A stretch of 14,656 bases of DNA from RGIG6178 sp045612885 (GCA_045612885.1 JAZKZZ010000042.1:1-14656); one strand, 5' to 3'; positions 7,623 to 14,134 are shown, counted from the first letter of the stretch. Notes: generated by a model not told the origin, from the sequence alone. Made by a program: numbers and translations.

Positions 7623-8198
7623 ATGAATACAATACAAGATATAGTTAATTATCAAGAAATAATTAAAAAATCTAAATTTCTTACTTTTTTATATCCAATA
7701 ACTTCAATAGAAAATGCGAAAATAATCATCGAAACATATAAAAAAGAACATCATGATGCAACTCACGTATGTTATGCTTATATATTAGATGAAAACACTT
7801 ATAAATATTATGATGATGGCGAACCTACAAATAGTGCGGGAATGCCAATTTACCAAGCTTTAAAAAATAATAAAATGATTTACACTTTGTGTATAGTAGT
7901 ACGATACTTTGGTGGAGTTAAACTAGGAGTTGGAGGATTAGTTCATGCTTACTCTAGTGGAGCTTTAAACGCCCTAAATATTGCAAAGATAATAAAATAC
8001 ACAAAAAGAAACAATTATATTATTGAAATTGAATATTCTCAATATGATAGTTTAGCATATTATCTAGAAAAAAAAGGAATTGCTATTTTAGATAAACAAT
8101 TCCTTGATAATATTTTTATATCAATCTCCATAGACGATGAAACACTAATTGATTTAAAAAATAATTTTCATAATCTAAATATAATCTTATCCATATAA
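7623..8198 (+). CDS. YigZ/IMPACT family protein (UPF0029)
   Basis: This is a member of the IMPACT/YigZ family, conserved proteins with a ribosomal S5-like fold. Their bacterial role is uncertain, although eukaryotic IMPACT regulates the Gcn2 stress kinase. The 191 residues show the family signatures SKFL near the start, HHDATHVCYAY, DDGEPTNSAGMPI and VVRYFGGVKLGVGGLVHAY, followed by the smaller C-terminal domain. I chose ATG at 7623 because GGTGA stands five bases ahead; a GTG at 7614 in the same frame lies almost at the predicted transcript start. It is the only plus-strand gene in the window and is divergent from comFA, a neighbourhood also seen in other Bacillota. It overlaps the convergent gene 3' end by 12 bp, with no terminator between them. 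Confidence 0.93.
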   Translation: MNTIQDIVNYQEIIKKSKFLTFLYPITSIENAKIIIETYKKEHHDATHVCYAYILDENTYKYYDDGEPTNSAGMPIYQALKNNKMIYTLCIVVRYFGGVKLGVGGLVHAYSSGALNALNIAKIIKYTKRNNYIIEIEYSQYDSLAYYLEKKGIAILDKQFLDNIFISISIDDETLIDLKNNFHNLNIILSI

Positions 8199-8885
8199 TC
8201 CGGTGGCAATTCCTACCGCACTGTTAACTAACGCTACTGCAAGCAGTCCTACAAAAACGTAGATAAAGCCTTTGAATTTTTCTTTACGCACTAGAGGATA
8301 ATCGGCATATCTTATCACATCAATACACAATAATATTAATTTCACTACAAATATCAGTGCCAAAACTATATAAATACCGGGAATAATCCATTTATTCATC
8401 ACTTCACTTATGTTGCCTAAAGAAGCAAATAACCCTTCATTCTCTTTCTGTGCAGCCGTTTTTTGCTTTACAGTATATTGAATTTCTATCGAGCCTGGAT
8501 ATCCTAAATCTGAAGAGTTTGTTTTATAATCTGCACTAGCAGATATTATAACATCACTATCTTCAACATATTTATCCACATATTCATTAACATAAAATAT
8601 AAGTGTCTCCTTATTTAAATACACTTGTTGTGTGTTTACTTGTGGTAAAATAGTATGACATGAATCTTTTGGACATACCTTAACAACAGGATTTCTAAGC
8701 ATAACAGAATAATCAAAAGTAACGCTATAATCATCATAAATAGTAATAGCAGCAATTTCTTGCTTATCTAAATTATAACCAGGCCCTCTTTTTAAAACGC
8801 CTTTAGCTTCTATTTCACTTACATTAATACTTCCTACAAATATAAATAGTATAGATAACAAAATACAAATAAATCTTTTCTTCAT
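8187..8885 (-). CDS. Secreted protein of unknown function with two C-terminal membrane helices (VirB2/TrbC-like tail)
   Basis: I do not recognise this protein. It is 232 residues long: a signal peptide (1-27, cleavage after IEA likely), an outer domain rich in beta-type alternation (about 28-160) with a close cysteine pair (C71, C76), a linker, then helix 1 (about 167-189), a basic loop (RYADYPLVRKEKFK) and helix 2 (about 206-228) ending near the C-terminus. The loop charge fits positive-inside, so the large domain would face outward. Two short helices around a charged loop at the C-terminus are the layout of VirB2/TrbC pilins, but the outer domain is far larger than in a pilin. The start is fixed by TAGGTGA, which contains the stop of the upstream gene; the gap is 8 bases. 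It is clearly the second gene of an operon with a protein of the same plan. Confidence 0.85.
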   Translation of the reverse strand: MKKRFICILLSILFIFVGSINVSEIEAKGVLKRGPGYNLDKQEIAAITIYDDYSVTFDYSVMLRNPVVKVCPKDSCHTILPQVNTQQVYLNKETLIFYVNEYVDKYVEDSDVIISASADYKTNSSDLGYPGSIEIQYTVKQKTAAQKENEGLFASLGNISEVMNKWIIPGIYIVLALIFVVKLILLCIDVIRYADYPLVRKEKFKGFIYVFVGLLAVALVNSAVGIATGLYG

Positions 8886-8893
8886 ACATTCAC

Positions 8894-10084
8894 CTATTTA
8901 ATAAAGGACCTGACAATTTCTACAATGTCTGGATAGAAGATTAGCAATAATTCTATAACTAAAACCCCTATAAACAATCCTATTAACTTTTTAATTGCTT
9001 GATTTCTAACTTCTGGCTCATCACTAGATTTAACAATAGTAGCACCAGTTGTGGCACCTACAACAACAAATAATATGCCCACTGCAAATATCACTATCGG
9101 TCTTAAAGTCTCCTCCCAAAACGTTGTGATTTTAGACATAGATTCTTTTTTTCTAGCATCATCTGCCAACGACCCTGAAGGAACAACTAAAACAGCTAAC
9201 TTAGTCAATTCTGTAACCTCATGCTTTCCTGAATTGTATATATTAGTTTCTCCTTGCTTAGTAAAATTTGAAAAAGTTATCTTATTATTGGCATCATCTA
9301 AAAAAGCCTTGCTAAATAAATCAAATTTAAACTCTGAATTATCTAACATGTATTCATTGATAAGATATTCTTTTCCAGAAAAAGAAACACTCATACCTGC
9401 TACAACATAAATCCCTGATTTTTTTGCTATATCTACATATGAAGAAGGTATATTTTCAAATATATCATATCCAACATATGTTTTCTTACCAACTTCATCA
9501 GTAGTAACAGTAAATTCGTTATTTATTTGTGACTTAGTATAAGACAAGTTGTTAATAACGGCATTATTTTTCCAGTTAGTAAATCCATTTTGATTTGGTC
9601 CAACAGTTAACGAATTTTCACATAACATATGTGTCTTAGTTTGATCGTGTTCTTGGTCTGCTCTATCATTTTTGCAAAACGCTGGAGTAGTATTAGTGCT
9701 ATTAGCTATTATATAATAAAAACGCAAATTAACAATTTCAACACCATTAGCAGTTCCTAAAACAACTTTTCCATTTTTATTCATATAAAAAGAAGCTAGA
9801 CCACCATTTGGTAATGGATTTTCACTTACTTTTACACCATCACTAACTATCTTAGAAATATTGTACTTTTCTGCCTCCATAAATCCATCTAACCCGCTTT
9901 TTCTATAATATTGATGTACTTGATATATAGCTTTATTATTACTCTCTAAATACATTTTATATACAATATCTGATGAAGCAACATTTACAACATCATCAGC
10001 TTTAACACTGTCAATCTTAAATGAAGTAAGACAGAATACACTACACATCATAAATATACAAAATAAAGAAAATAATTTTTTCAT
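8894..10084 (-). CDS. Large secreted protein of unknown function with VirB2/TrbC-like two-helix C-terminus
   Basis: The function is unknown. The 396 residues begin with a signal peptide (1-29, VKA then DD). A large polar outer domain (about 30-320) follows, with only two cysteines after the signal, C137 and C155, a plausible disulfide. The C-terminus has helix 1 (about 329-351), a charged loop (KSSDEPEVRNQAIKK) and helix 2 (about 366-386), ending in EIVRSFIK. The helix, D-x-E-x-(6-7)-KK, helix pattern closely resembles TrbC/VirB2 pilins of Gram-positive conjugation systems, although no ATPase, coupling protein or relaxase is nearby. AAGGA lies nine bases before ATG, and a near-consensus promoter (10106-10134) precedes it. 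The next gene downstream shares the same plan, which suggests duplication or two subunits of one envelope complex. Confidence 0.85.
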   Translation of the reverse strand: MKKLFSLFCIFMMCSVFCLTSFKIDSVKADDVVNVASSDIVYKMYLESNNKAIYQVHQYYRKSGLDGFMEAEKYNISKIVSDGVKVSENPLPNGGLASFYMNKNGKVVLGTANGVEIVNLRFYYIIANSTNTTPAFCKNDRADQEHDQTKTHMLCENSLTVGPNQNGFTNWKNNAVINNLSYTKSQINNEFTVTTDEVGKKTYVGYDIFENIPSSYVDIAKKSGIYVVAGMSVSFSGKEYLINEYMLDNSEFKFDLFSKAFLDDANNKITFSNFTKQGETNIYNSGKHEVTELTKLAVLVVPSGSLADDARKKESMSKITTFWEETLRPIVIFAVGILFVVVGATTGATIVKSSDEPEVRNQAIKKLIGLFIGVLVIELLLIFYPDIVEIVRSFIK

Positions 10085-10105
10085 GTCACCACTTCCTTAT
10101 TTTAT

Positions 10106-10134
10106 ATTATATATTTTACTTATCAGTTAATCAA
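10106..10134 (-). promoter_or_regulatory. Strong sigma-A type promoter of the two-gene membrane operon
   Basis: On the minus strand TTGATT (10129-10134), exactly 17 bases and a perfect TATAAT (10106-10111) precede the 396-residue gene, giving a leader of about 15 bases. The -35 is inside the palindrome at 10123-10138. Confidence 0.65.
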
Positions 10135-10138
10135 CTGA
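10123..10138. promoter_or_regulatory. Palindrome over the -35, possible operator
   Basis: TCAGTT, four bases (AATC) and AACTGA form a perfect 6-bp inverted repeat covering the -35 hexamer. This position suits a dimeric repressor. A second small inverted repeat (ACCCA / TGGGT, 10138-10142 with 10151-10155) abuts it upstream. Confidence 0.4.
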
Positions 10139-10160
10139 CCCAATGAAAAATGGGTAAAAC

Positions 10161-10190
10161 GAAATAAAAAACTCCTTAAAATAGGAGTTT
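10161..10190 (-). terminator. Terminator of the SpoIIQ-like gene
   Basis: On the minus strand an 8-bp perfect stem (AAACTCCT / AGGAGTTT, 10169-10176 with 10183-10190) is followed by TTTATTTC. The upstream arm overlaps the stop codon of the gene. Confidence 0.72.
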
Positions 10191-10845
10191 AAATATCTTT
10201 AACAACTTTTGAATAATAATCTAAAGGATCAATATGTTTATTATTCTTTAATAAAGAGAAATTTAGATGATTACCAAGATTAGAATTAATAGTATTATTT
10301 CCAGCTTTTGCAATTACATCCCCTTGCTTAATTTGATCTCCAACATTTACTCTGATATCAGATAAACTTGAATAAACAGCTACTAAATCATTGTCATTAC
10401 TTTTAACATAGACAGTAGCACCATATAAAGCATCGACTTTCTTCTCTATTATTGTTCCTGAAAACGAAGCGACAACATCAAACATTGTATTATTATAAGC
10501 ATAATCTACACCTTTAGATGGAGTATACATACCATTATAATAAATCAAAGCGTTTTCTTGAGTTTTACTATCATCAGTTGCATCAAAATAGTATGTTTTG
10601 ATTGTAGCATCTACCACAAATGGTTTAGCCAACTTTTCATCTTCCACTACTACAACTGGAGTATCATTGTTATTAGAATCCTCTGGTAACACTACTTGTT
10701 GATTGTTATCTATGATATCTTCATTTCCACCTCTAGTAGCAATTGAAGCAATTCCCACTGATAATATTCCCACTAAAAATATACTTCCTATACCAATCTT
10801 AGCACTCTTTGTTAACTTCATTTCCTTTGTTTTTTGATTACTCAT
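10189..10845 (-). CDS. SpoIIQ-like membrane protein with degenerate LytM/M23 domain
   Basis: This is a single-pass membrane protein of 218 residues: a short basic inside part, one membrane helix (about 14-37), an acidic linker, and a LytM/M23 peptidase fold (about 100-212). The active site is broken. The first metal-ligand His is replaced in PSKGVDYA (a serine where H-x-G-x-D is expected), and the final HxH reads HLN in GNHLNFSL. The SKGVD form and the overall match (ASFSGTI, VYSSLSDI, VGDQIKQGDVI) are closest to SpoIIQ of Bacillus. SpoIIQ has also lost the first His and acts as a scaffold binding SpoIIIAH during spore formation. No other sporulation gene is in view, so the role may be a non-catalytic wall or envelope scaffold. 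I chose ATG at 10845 because GAGGTGA precedes it by five bases. The longer frame upstream would run through the rpiB terminator. Confidence 0.85.
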   Translation of the reverse strand: MSNQKTKEMKLTKSAKIGIGSIFLVGILSVGIASIATRGGNEDIIDNNQQVVLPEDSNNNDTPVVVVEDEKLAKPFVVDATIKTYYFDATDDSKTQENALIYYNGMYTPSKGVDYAYNNTMFDVVASFSGTIIEKKVDALYGATVYVKSNDNDLVAVYSSLSDIRVNVGDQIKQGDVIAKAGNNTINSNLGNHLNFSLLKNNKHIDPLDYYSKVVKDI

Positions 10846-10852
10846 TTTCTTC

Positions 10853-10885
10853 ACCTCAATATAAAGTTTTCCCACACTTTGAGGT
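10853..10885 (-). promoter_or_regulatory. Inverted repeat that could mask the SpoIIQ-like gene's ribosome site
   Basis: In the minus-strand transcript ACCUCAA (10885-10879) can pair perfectly with UUGAGGU (10859-10853) across a 19-base loop. The second arm contains most of the GAGGTGA ribosome site. Inner AAAGU/ACUUU pairing may extend the structure. Translational control is possible but unproven. Confidence 0.35.
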
Positions 10886-10910
10886 TTTATACAATTTTTT
10901 ATAAAACACA

Positions 10911-10947
10911 AAAAAAACAGTGACTTATATACAATATAAATCACTGT
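10911..10947 (-). terminator. Strong rho-independent terminator of rpiB
   Basis: On the minus strand a 7-bp stem (ACAGTGA / TCACTGT, 10917-10923 with 10941-10947), one mismatch, six more pairs and a 3-base loop are followed by eight T residues. It lies eight bases after the rpiB stop. Confidence 0.88.
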
Positions 10948-10955
10948 CATATAAT

Positions 10956-11399
10956 TTATTTATTTTCATATTTTTCAATCATTTCAATTCTTACTTGATG
11001 TCTTTCTTTTAAAAATTCTGTATCAACTAGACCTTTTACTATTTTAAAAGCCTCATCTAAACTAGTCTTCTCTGCTCCTAGCGCTAAAACATTTGCATTT
11101 ATATGAGCCTTAGATCGAATCGCATCATTTTCATTTACCACTAAAGTTGCTCTTACACCTTTAACTTTATTACTTGCTACACATACTCCATCTCCTGAAC
11201 CACAAATAACAATTCCATAATCTACACTTTTCTCACTTACTAGTTCTCCAACTTTAAACGCATACATAGGAAAATCACATCTTTCTTCACTATCGCATCC
11301 ACAATCTATACATACATATCCTAGTTCTTTTTCTACTTTTTTTATTAACTCTTTTTTCAACAAGTAACCTCTATGGTCACATCCAAATGCTATTTTCAT
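10956..11399 (-). CDS. rpiB: Ribose-5-phosphate isomerase B
   Basis: RpiB interconverts ribose 5-phosphate and ribulose 5-phosphate in the non-oxidative pentose phosphate pathway, in the cytoplasm. The 147 residues are the normal length. The family start GCDHRGY (6-12), the active-site cysteine C66 in ICGSGDG, the ASNKVKGVRA phosphate-binding stretch and H99 in AHINANVLALGAE are all present. The sequence also resembles LacA/LacB subunits of galactose-6-phosphate isomerase, but those come as a pair and this one is single, so RpiB is the better call. AGGTGA stands four bases ahead of ATG. It follows a small secreted-protein gene with a 33-base gap and is probably cotranscribed with it. A strong hairpin terminator follows. 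Confidence 0.93.
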   Translation of the reverse strand: MKIAFGCDHRGYLLKKELIKKVEKELGYVCIDCGCDSEERCDFPMYAFKVGELVSEKSVDYGIVICGSGDGVCVASNKVKGVRATLVVNENDAIRSKAHINANVLALGAEKTSLDEAFKIVKGLVDTEFLKERHQVRIEMIEKYENK

Positions 11400-11432
11400 C
11401 TAATCACCTATTACAATACTATCATATATTTC

Positions 11433-11828
11433 TTATTTTACAAAAAACTTAGAGAAAAAGAATTTAACTCTAACATTAGAATTATCACAACTATTACTTT
11501 TTAAAGTACCTGTTATGGAGTTTCCTTTTGCCTCTGCTATATAGATTACTATAATACCATTTACATATTCACTATAACTTCCTTCCTTAGCAAATATCTC
11601 GATATTATTTATAACTGCACTGGTATGGAGTGAAGGGTCTAAATAACTAATTAGATTATTATATTGATCTATTAAATATTCTTTATATAAATATCCTTTA
11701 ACAATATCTTTAGTATCATTACTATTCAATACTACTTCATATTGATATTTAAATTCCTGATTTTTCTTAGTAAACCCACATAATAAGATACTGGATATTA
11801 ATACAATAACACTGATTTTTTTCTTCAT
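11433..11828 (-). CDS. Small secreted or lipoprotein-like protein of unknown function
   Basis: I do not recognise this protein. It has 131 residues with a basic start (MKKK), a hydrophobic signal segment (about 5-16) and a cysteine at 17 (SSILLCG). The cysteine could be a lipoprotein anchor, but the residue before it is Leu instead of the usual small residue, so a lipobox is uncertain. The mature part is polar with alternating hydrophobic stretches (EFKYQYEVVL, NGIIVIYIAEA), suggesting a small beta-rich domain, and ends in a basic-aromatic tail (KFFFSKFFVK). I chose ATG at 11828 because GGTGA lies five bases ahead of it; an in-frame ATG at 11840 contains that ribosome site in its own codons. 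It sits between the typA terminator and rpiB. No link in function to rpiB is evident. Confidence 0.7.
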   Translation of the reverse strand: MKKKISVIVLISSILLCGFTKKNQEFKYQYEVVLNSNDTKDIVKGYLYKEYLIDQYNNLISYLDPSLHTSAVINNIEIFAKEGSYSEYVNGIIVIYIAEAKGNSITGTLKSNSCDNSNVRVKFFFSKFFVK

Positions 11829-11869
11829 TATTATCACCATTAACAGTATTACCTTATTAATTCATTTAA

Positions 11870-11899
11870 AACAAAAAAGACAAATCTTATTGATTTGCC
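11870..11899 (-). terminator. Rho-independent terminator of typA
   Basis: On the minus strand GGCAAATC and GATTTGTC (11892-11899 with 11879-11886, one G-T pair) form an 8-bp stem with a 5-base loop, followed by TTTTTTGTTTT. The loop contains the typA stop codon, so the end of the gene doubles as the terminator. Confidence 0.82.
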
Positions 11900-13707
11900 T
11901 CTCTTATATTATATTTCTTTCTTTCCACAGCATTTAATATTTTCTTTCTTAATCTAAATGTAGATGGAGTAATTTCTACTAATTCATCTTCATTTATATA
12001 ATCAAGAGCTGTTTCAAGCGAGAATCTTCTTGGTTTCTTTAATACTACTGTAGTATCTTTAGCGCTACTTCTCATATTAGATAAATTCTTAGCTTTAGCA
12101 ACATTTACTGCTAAATCATTTTCATAAGCGTTTTCTCCAACAATCATACCCTCATACACTTCAATGCCAGGTTCTATAAACATAGTTCCTCTATCTTCTA
12201 CTTGACCTATACCATAAGCAGTAGATTTTCCACCATTAGCAGCCACTAATACTCCTTGTTTTCTTTCACCAATATTAACGCTTTCTCTAGGTCTATATTC
12301 CTTATAAGTATGATTTATAATTCCATATCCTTTAGTTAAAGTCATAAAGTCTGTAGTAAAACCAATTAAACCACGTGAAGGAATAACATAATTAACTCTA
12401 GTTTGATTATTATTGCTAATCATATTTTCCATAATAGCACCTCTAGTACCTAATGCTTCGATTACTCCACCAATTGATTCATCTGGACATTCAACTTGTA
12501 AATCTTCATATGGTTCACAAATCACACCATCAATAACCTTAGTAATAACTTGAGGTTTAGAAACTTGAAGTTCAAAATCTTCTCTTCTCATATTTTCAAT
12601 TAAGATAGATAAATGAAGTTCTCCTCTTCCTTTAACAATCCATGATTCAGAATTAGGAATTCTACTAAATTTCAAACTTACATCTCTTTGAGTTTCTTTA
12701 GTTAATCTTTCTTCAATTTTTCTAGCTGTTACATTCTTTCCTTCTAATCCTGCAAAAGGAGAGTTATTCGTAGAGAATGTCATTTCTAGTGTTGGTTCAT
12801 CTATTCTTAAAGGAGGTAAAGCTTCTAAATTACCATTATCACAAATAGTTTCTCCTACACTAATATCTTCTAATCCTGCAATTGCACAAATATCGCCAGC
12901 ATATGCTTCTTGAATTTCAATTCTCTTTAATCCCATATACCCATATAACTTTTGGATTCTAAATTGCTTAGTAGTACCATCAAGTCTCATACATGTAACA
13001 GATTGATTTACTTTAATAGTTCCTCTTTTAATTCTTCCAACACCAATTCTTCCAACATAATCATTATAATCTAATAAAGCAGGTTGGAATTGTAATCCAC
13101 TATCTTTATCCATACTTGGAGCAGGAACATATTTAACTATAGTTTCAAATATAGGATCCATTGTTTCTTGTTGAGTTGATATATCCTCTTCATAGCTACT
13201 AGTTCCCTTTAATCCACTAGCAAATACTATAGGGAAATCAATTTGCTCATCAGTAGCATCTAAATCCATAAATAATTCATAAACTTCATCAATTACTTCA
13301 TGAATTCTAGTGTGAGGCCTATCCACCTTATTAATAACTACGATTGGTTTCACATTAGCTTCTAAAGCTTTCTTTAAAACAAATCTAGTTTGTGGCATTG
13401 TTCCTTCATATGCATCTACTACAAGTAAAACACCATCAACCATTTTCATAATTCTTTCAACTTCTCCACCAAAGTCAGCGTGTCCAGGAGTATCAAGAAT
13501 ATTAATCTTATAGTCTTTATACTTAATAGCAGTATTTTTAGCTAAAATAGTTATTCCTCTTTCTTTTTCAATATCATTGCTATCCATTGCTCTTTCTTCT
13601 ACAACTTCATTCTCTCTAAACGTACCAGATAATCTTAATAATTGATCTACAAGTGTAGTCTTACCATGGTCAACGTGTGCAATAATAGCTATATTTCTTA
13701 TATCCAT
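11887..13707 (-). CDS. typA: Ribosome-associated translational GTPase TypA/BipA
   Basis: TypA is an EF-G-like GTPase that binds the ribosome and helps 50S assembly and growth under stress, notably cold. The 606 residues match the family length. GTPase motifs are G1 AHVDHGKT (10-17), G2 RGITI (50-54), G3 DTPGH (72-76) and G4 NKVD (126-129). They are followed by the beta-barrel domain II, the EF-G III- and V-like domains (GRGELHLSIL, SRGLIGFTTDF) and the TypA-specific C-terminal domain (region around ANGGKSTAYG and the RRFSLETAL segment). I chose ATG at 13707, with GGTGA four bases ahead; the nine-residue upstream extension starting MCRRIEG contains the ribosome site and does not fit the family start. 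It is monocistronic, with its own promoter (13736-13765) and terminator. Confidence 0.97.
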   Translation of the reverse strand: MDIRNIAIIAHVDHGKTTLVDQLLRLSGTFRENEVVEERAMDSNDIEKERGITILAKNTAIKYKDYKINILDTPGHADFGGEVERIMKMVDGVLLVVDAYEGTMPQTRFVLKKALEANVKPIVVINKVDRPHTRIHEVIDEVYELFMDLDATDEQIDFPIVFASGLKGTSSYEEDISTQQETMDPIFETIVKYVPAPSMDKDSGLQFQPALLDYNDYVGRIGVGRIKRGTIKVNQSVTCMRLDGTTKQFRIQKLYGYMGLKRIEIQEAYAGDICAIAGLEDISVGETICDNGNLEALPPLRIDEPTLEMTFSTNNSPFAGLEGKNVTARKIEERLTKETQRDVSLKFSRIPNSESWIVKGRGELHLSILIENMRREDFELQVSKPQVITKVIDGVICEPYEDLQVECPDESIGGVIEALGTRGAIMENMISNNNQTRVNYVIPSRGLIGFTTDFMTLTKGYGIINHTYKEYRPRESVNIGERKQGVLVAANGGKSTAYGIGQVEDRGTMFIEPGIEVYEGMIVGENAYENDLAVNVAKAKNLSNMRSSAKDTTVVLKKPRRFSLETALDYINEDELVEITPSTFRLRKKILNAVERKKYNIREANQ

Positions 13708-13735
13708 ACAATCACCCTCAATTCTGCGACACACA

Positions 13736-13765
13736 ATTATAACTCTTTTTATTACTAGATTACAA
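13736..13765 (-). promoter_or_regulatory. Probable promoter of typA
   Basis: On the minus strand TTGTAA (13760-13765), an 18-base spacer and a perfect TATAAT (13736-13741) give a leader of about 22 bases. It lies downstream of the terminator at 13786-13815, so typA is independent of anything upstream. Confidence 0.6.
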
Positions 13766-13785
13766 TTATTTTTATTTTAAAAGCA

Positions 13786-13815
13786 CATAAAAAGTCTAAT
13801 CTTAACGATTAGACT
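13786..13815 (-). terminator. Terminator ending an unidentified minus-strand transcript
   Basis: On the minus strand a perfect 9-bp stem (AGTCTAATC / GATTAGACT, 13807-13815 with 13793-13801) with a 5-base loop is followed by TTTTATG. No T run follows it on the plus strand. No protein gene lies directly upstream of it. Confidence 0.75.
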
Positions 13816-14045
13816 CATATAGTTATTAAATTAAATTTTAGAAAAATGTAAATTTATTCTAATAACGTATCCTTAACCTACTTCAACGATTCTTTTATTA
13901 ACTATATTTTTTCAACGATAATATTGGAAATCTCAAGTGATAATGACCTCTCTTATTACCAAAATTCTTATCATAACAAACTACACTAACATCAATAACA
14001 TTGATATTCTTTTAATATTTATTTCATGCGTTCTCCTATAGACTT
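13786..14045 (-). other. Orphan transcription unit: candidate structured RNA or relic of a small gene
   Basis: No intact protein gene is visible between the zinc-ribbon terminator (14097) and the terminator at 13786-13815. Yet the stretch has a possible promoter (14052-14079), a ribosome site followed by a two-codon frame (14037-14019), and strong pairing. ATATAGTTA (13817-13825) is perfectly complementary to TAACTATAT (13899-13907), with four more pairs after one mismatch. Inside that arm pair lies a hairpin of ten pairs and one bulge (13838-13862). A 9-base direct repeat (TTCAACGAT, 13882 and 13911) and a small hairpin (13991-14005) are also present. It does not show the conserved cores of tmRNA, RNase P RNA, SRP RNA, 6S RNA or a T-box. 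In the frame of the short ORF the rest reads as short protein-like pieces broken by many stops, so gene decay is an equal alternative. Confidence 0.35.
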
Positions 14046-14051
14046 AATCAT

Positions 14052-14079
14052 ACTATATGTTGACGCTAAACAAGAGCAA
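14052..14079 (-). promoter_or_regulatory. Possible promoter of the orphan unit
   Basis: On the minus strand TTGCTC (14074-14079), a 16-base spacer and TATAGT (14052-14057, 5 of 6) would start a transcript near 14045 that ends at the terminator at 13786-13815. Confidence 0.3.
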
Positions 14080-14096
14080 ATGTTCTTAGTAGTAAT

Positions 14097-14126
14097 AAAA
14101 AAGATGTATTTCATCAATACATCTTT
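14097..14126 (-). terminator. Terminator of the zinc-ribbon protein gene
   Basis: A 10-bp stem (AAAGATGTAT / ATACATCTTT, 14100-14109 with 14117-14126) with a 7-base loop is flanked by A and T runs, so it could work on both strands. On minus it lies eight bases after the stop at 14135. Confidence 0.78.
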
Positions 14127-14134
14127 TTATGTTT

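Noticed and set aside
9051..9410. Plus-strand 119-codon frame opposite the 396-residue gene
   Set aside because: Shadow frame; the minus frame has a signal peptide, membrane helices, a ribosome site and a promoter.
10846..10950. N-terminal extension of the SpoIIQ-like protein from an ATG at 10950
   Set aside because: It would translate through the rpiB terminator hairpin; the ATG at 10845 has a good ribosome site.
11774..11828. Certain lipoprotein signal in the 131-residue protein
   Set aside because: The residue before the cysteine is Leu and not small, so only a signal segment is claimed.
13708..13734. Nine-residue extension of TypA
   Set aside because: It contains the ribosome site of the ATG at 13707 and does not fit the conserved family start.
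13816..14096. tmRNA, RNase P RNA, SRP RNA, 6S RNA, tRNA or T-box
   Set aside because: None of their conserved cores (tRNA-like 3' end, GGTTCGA arm, T-box sequence and so on) is visible on either strand.
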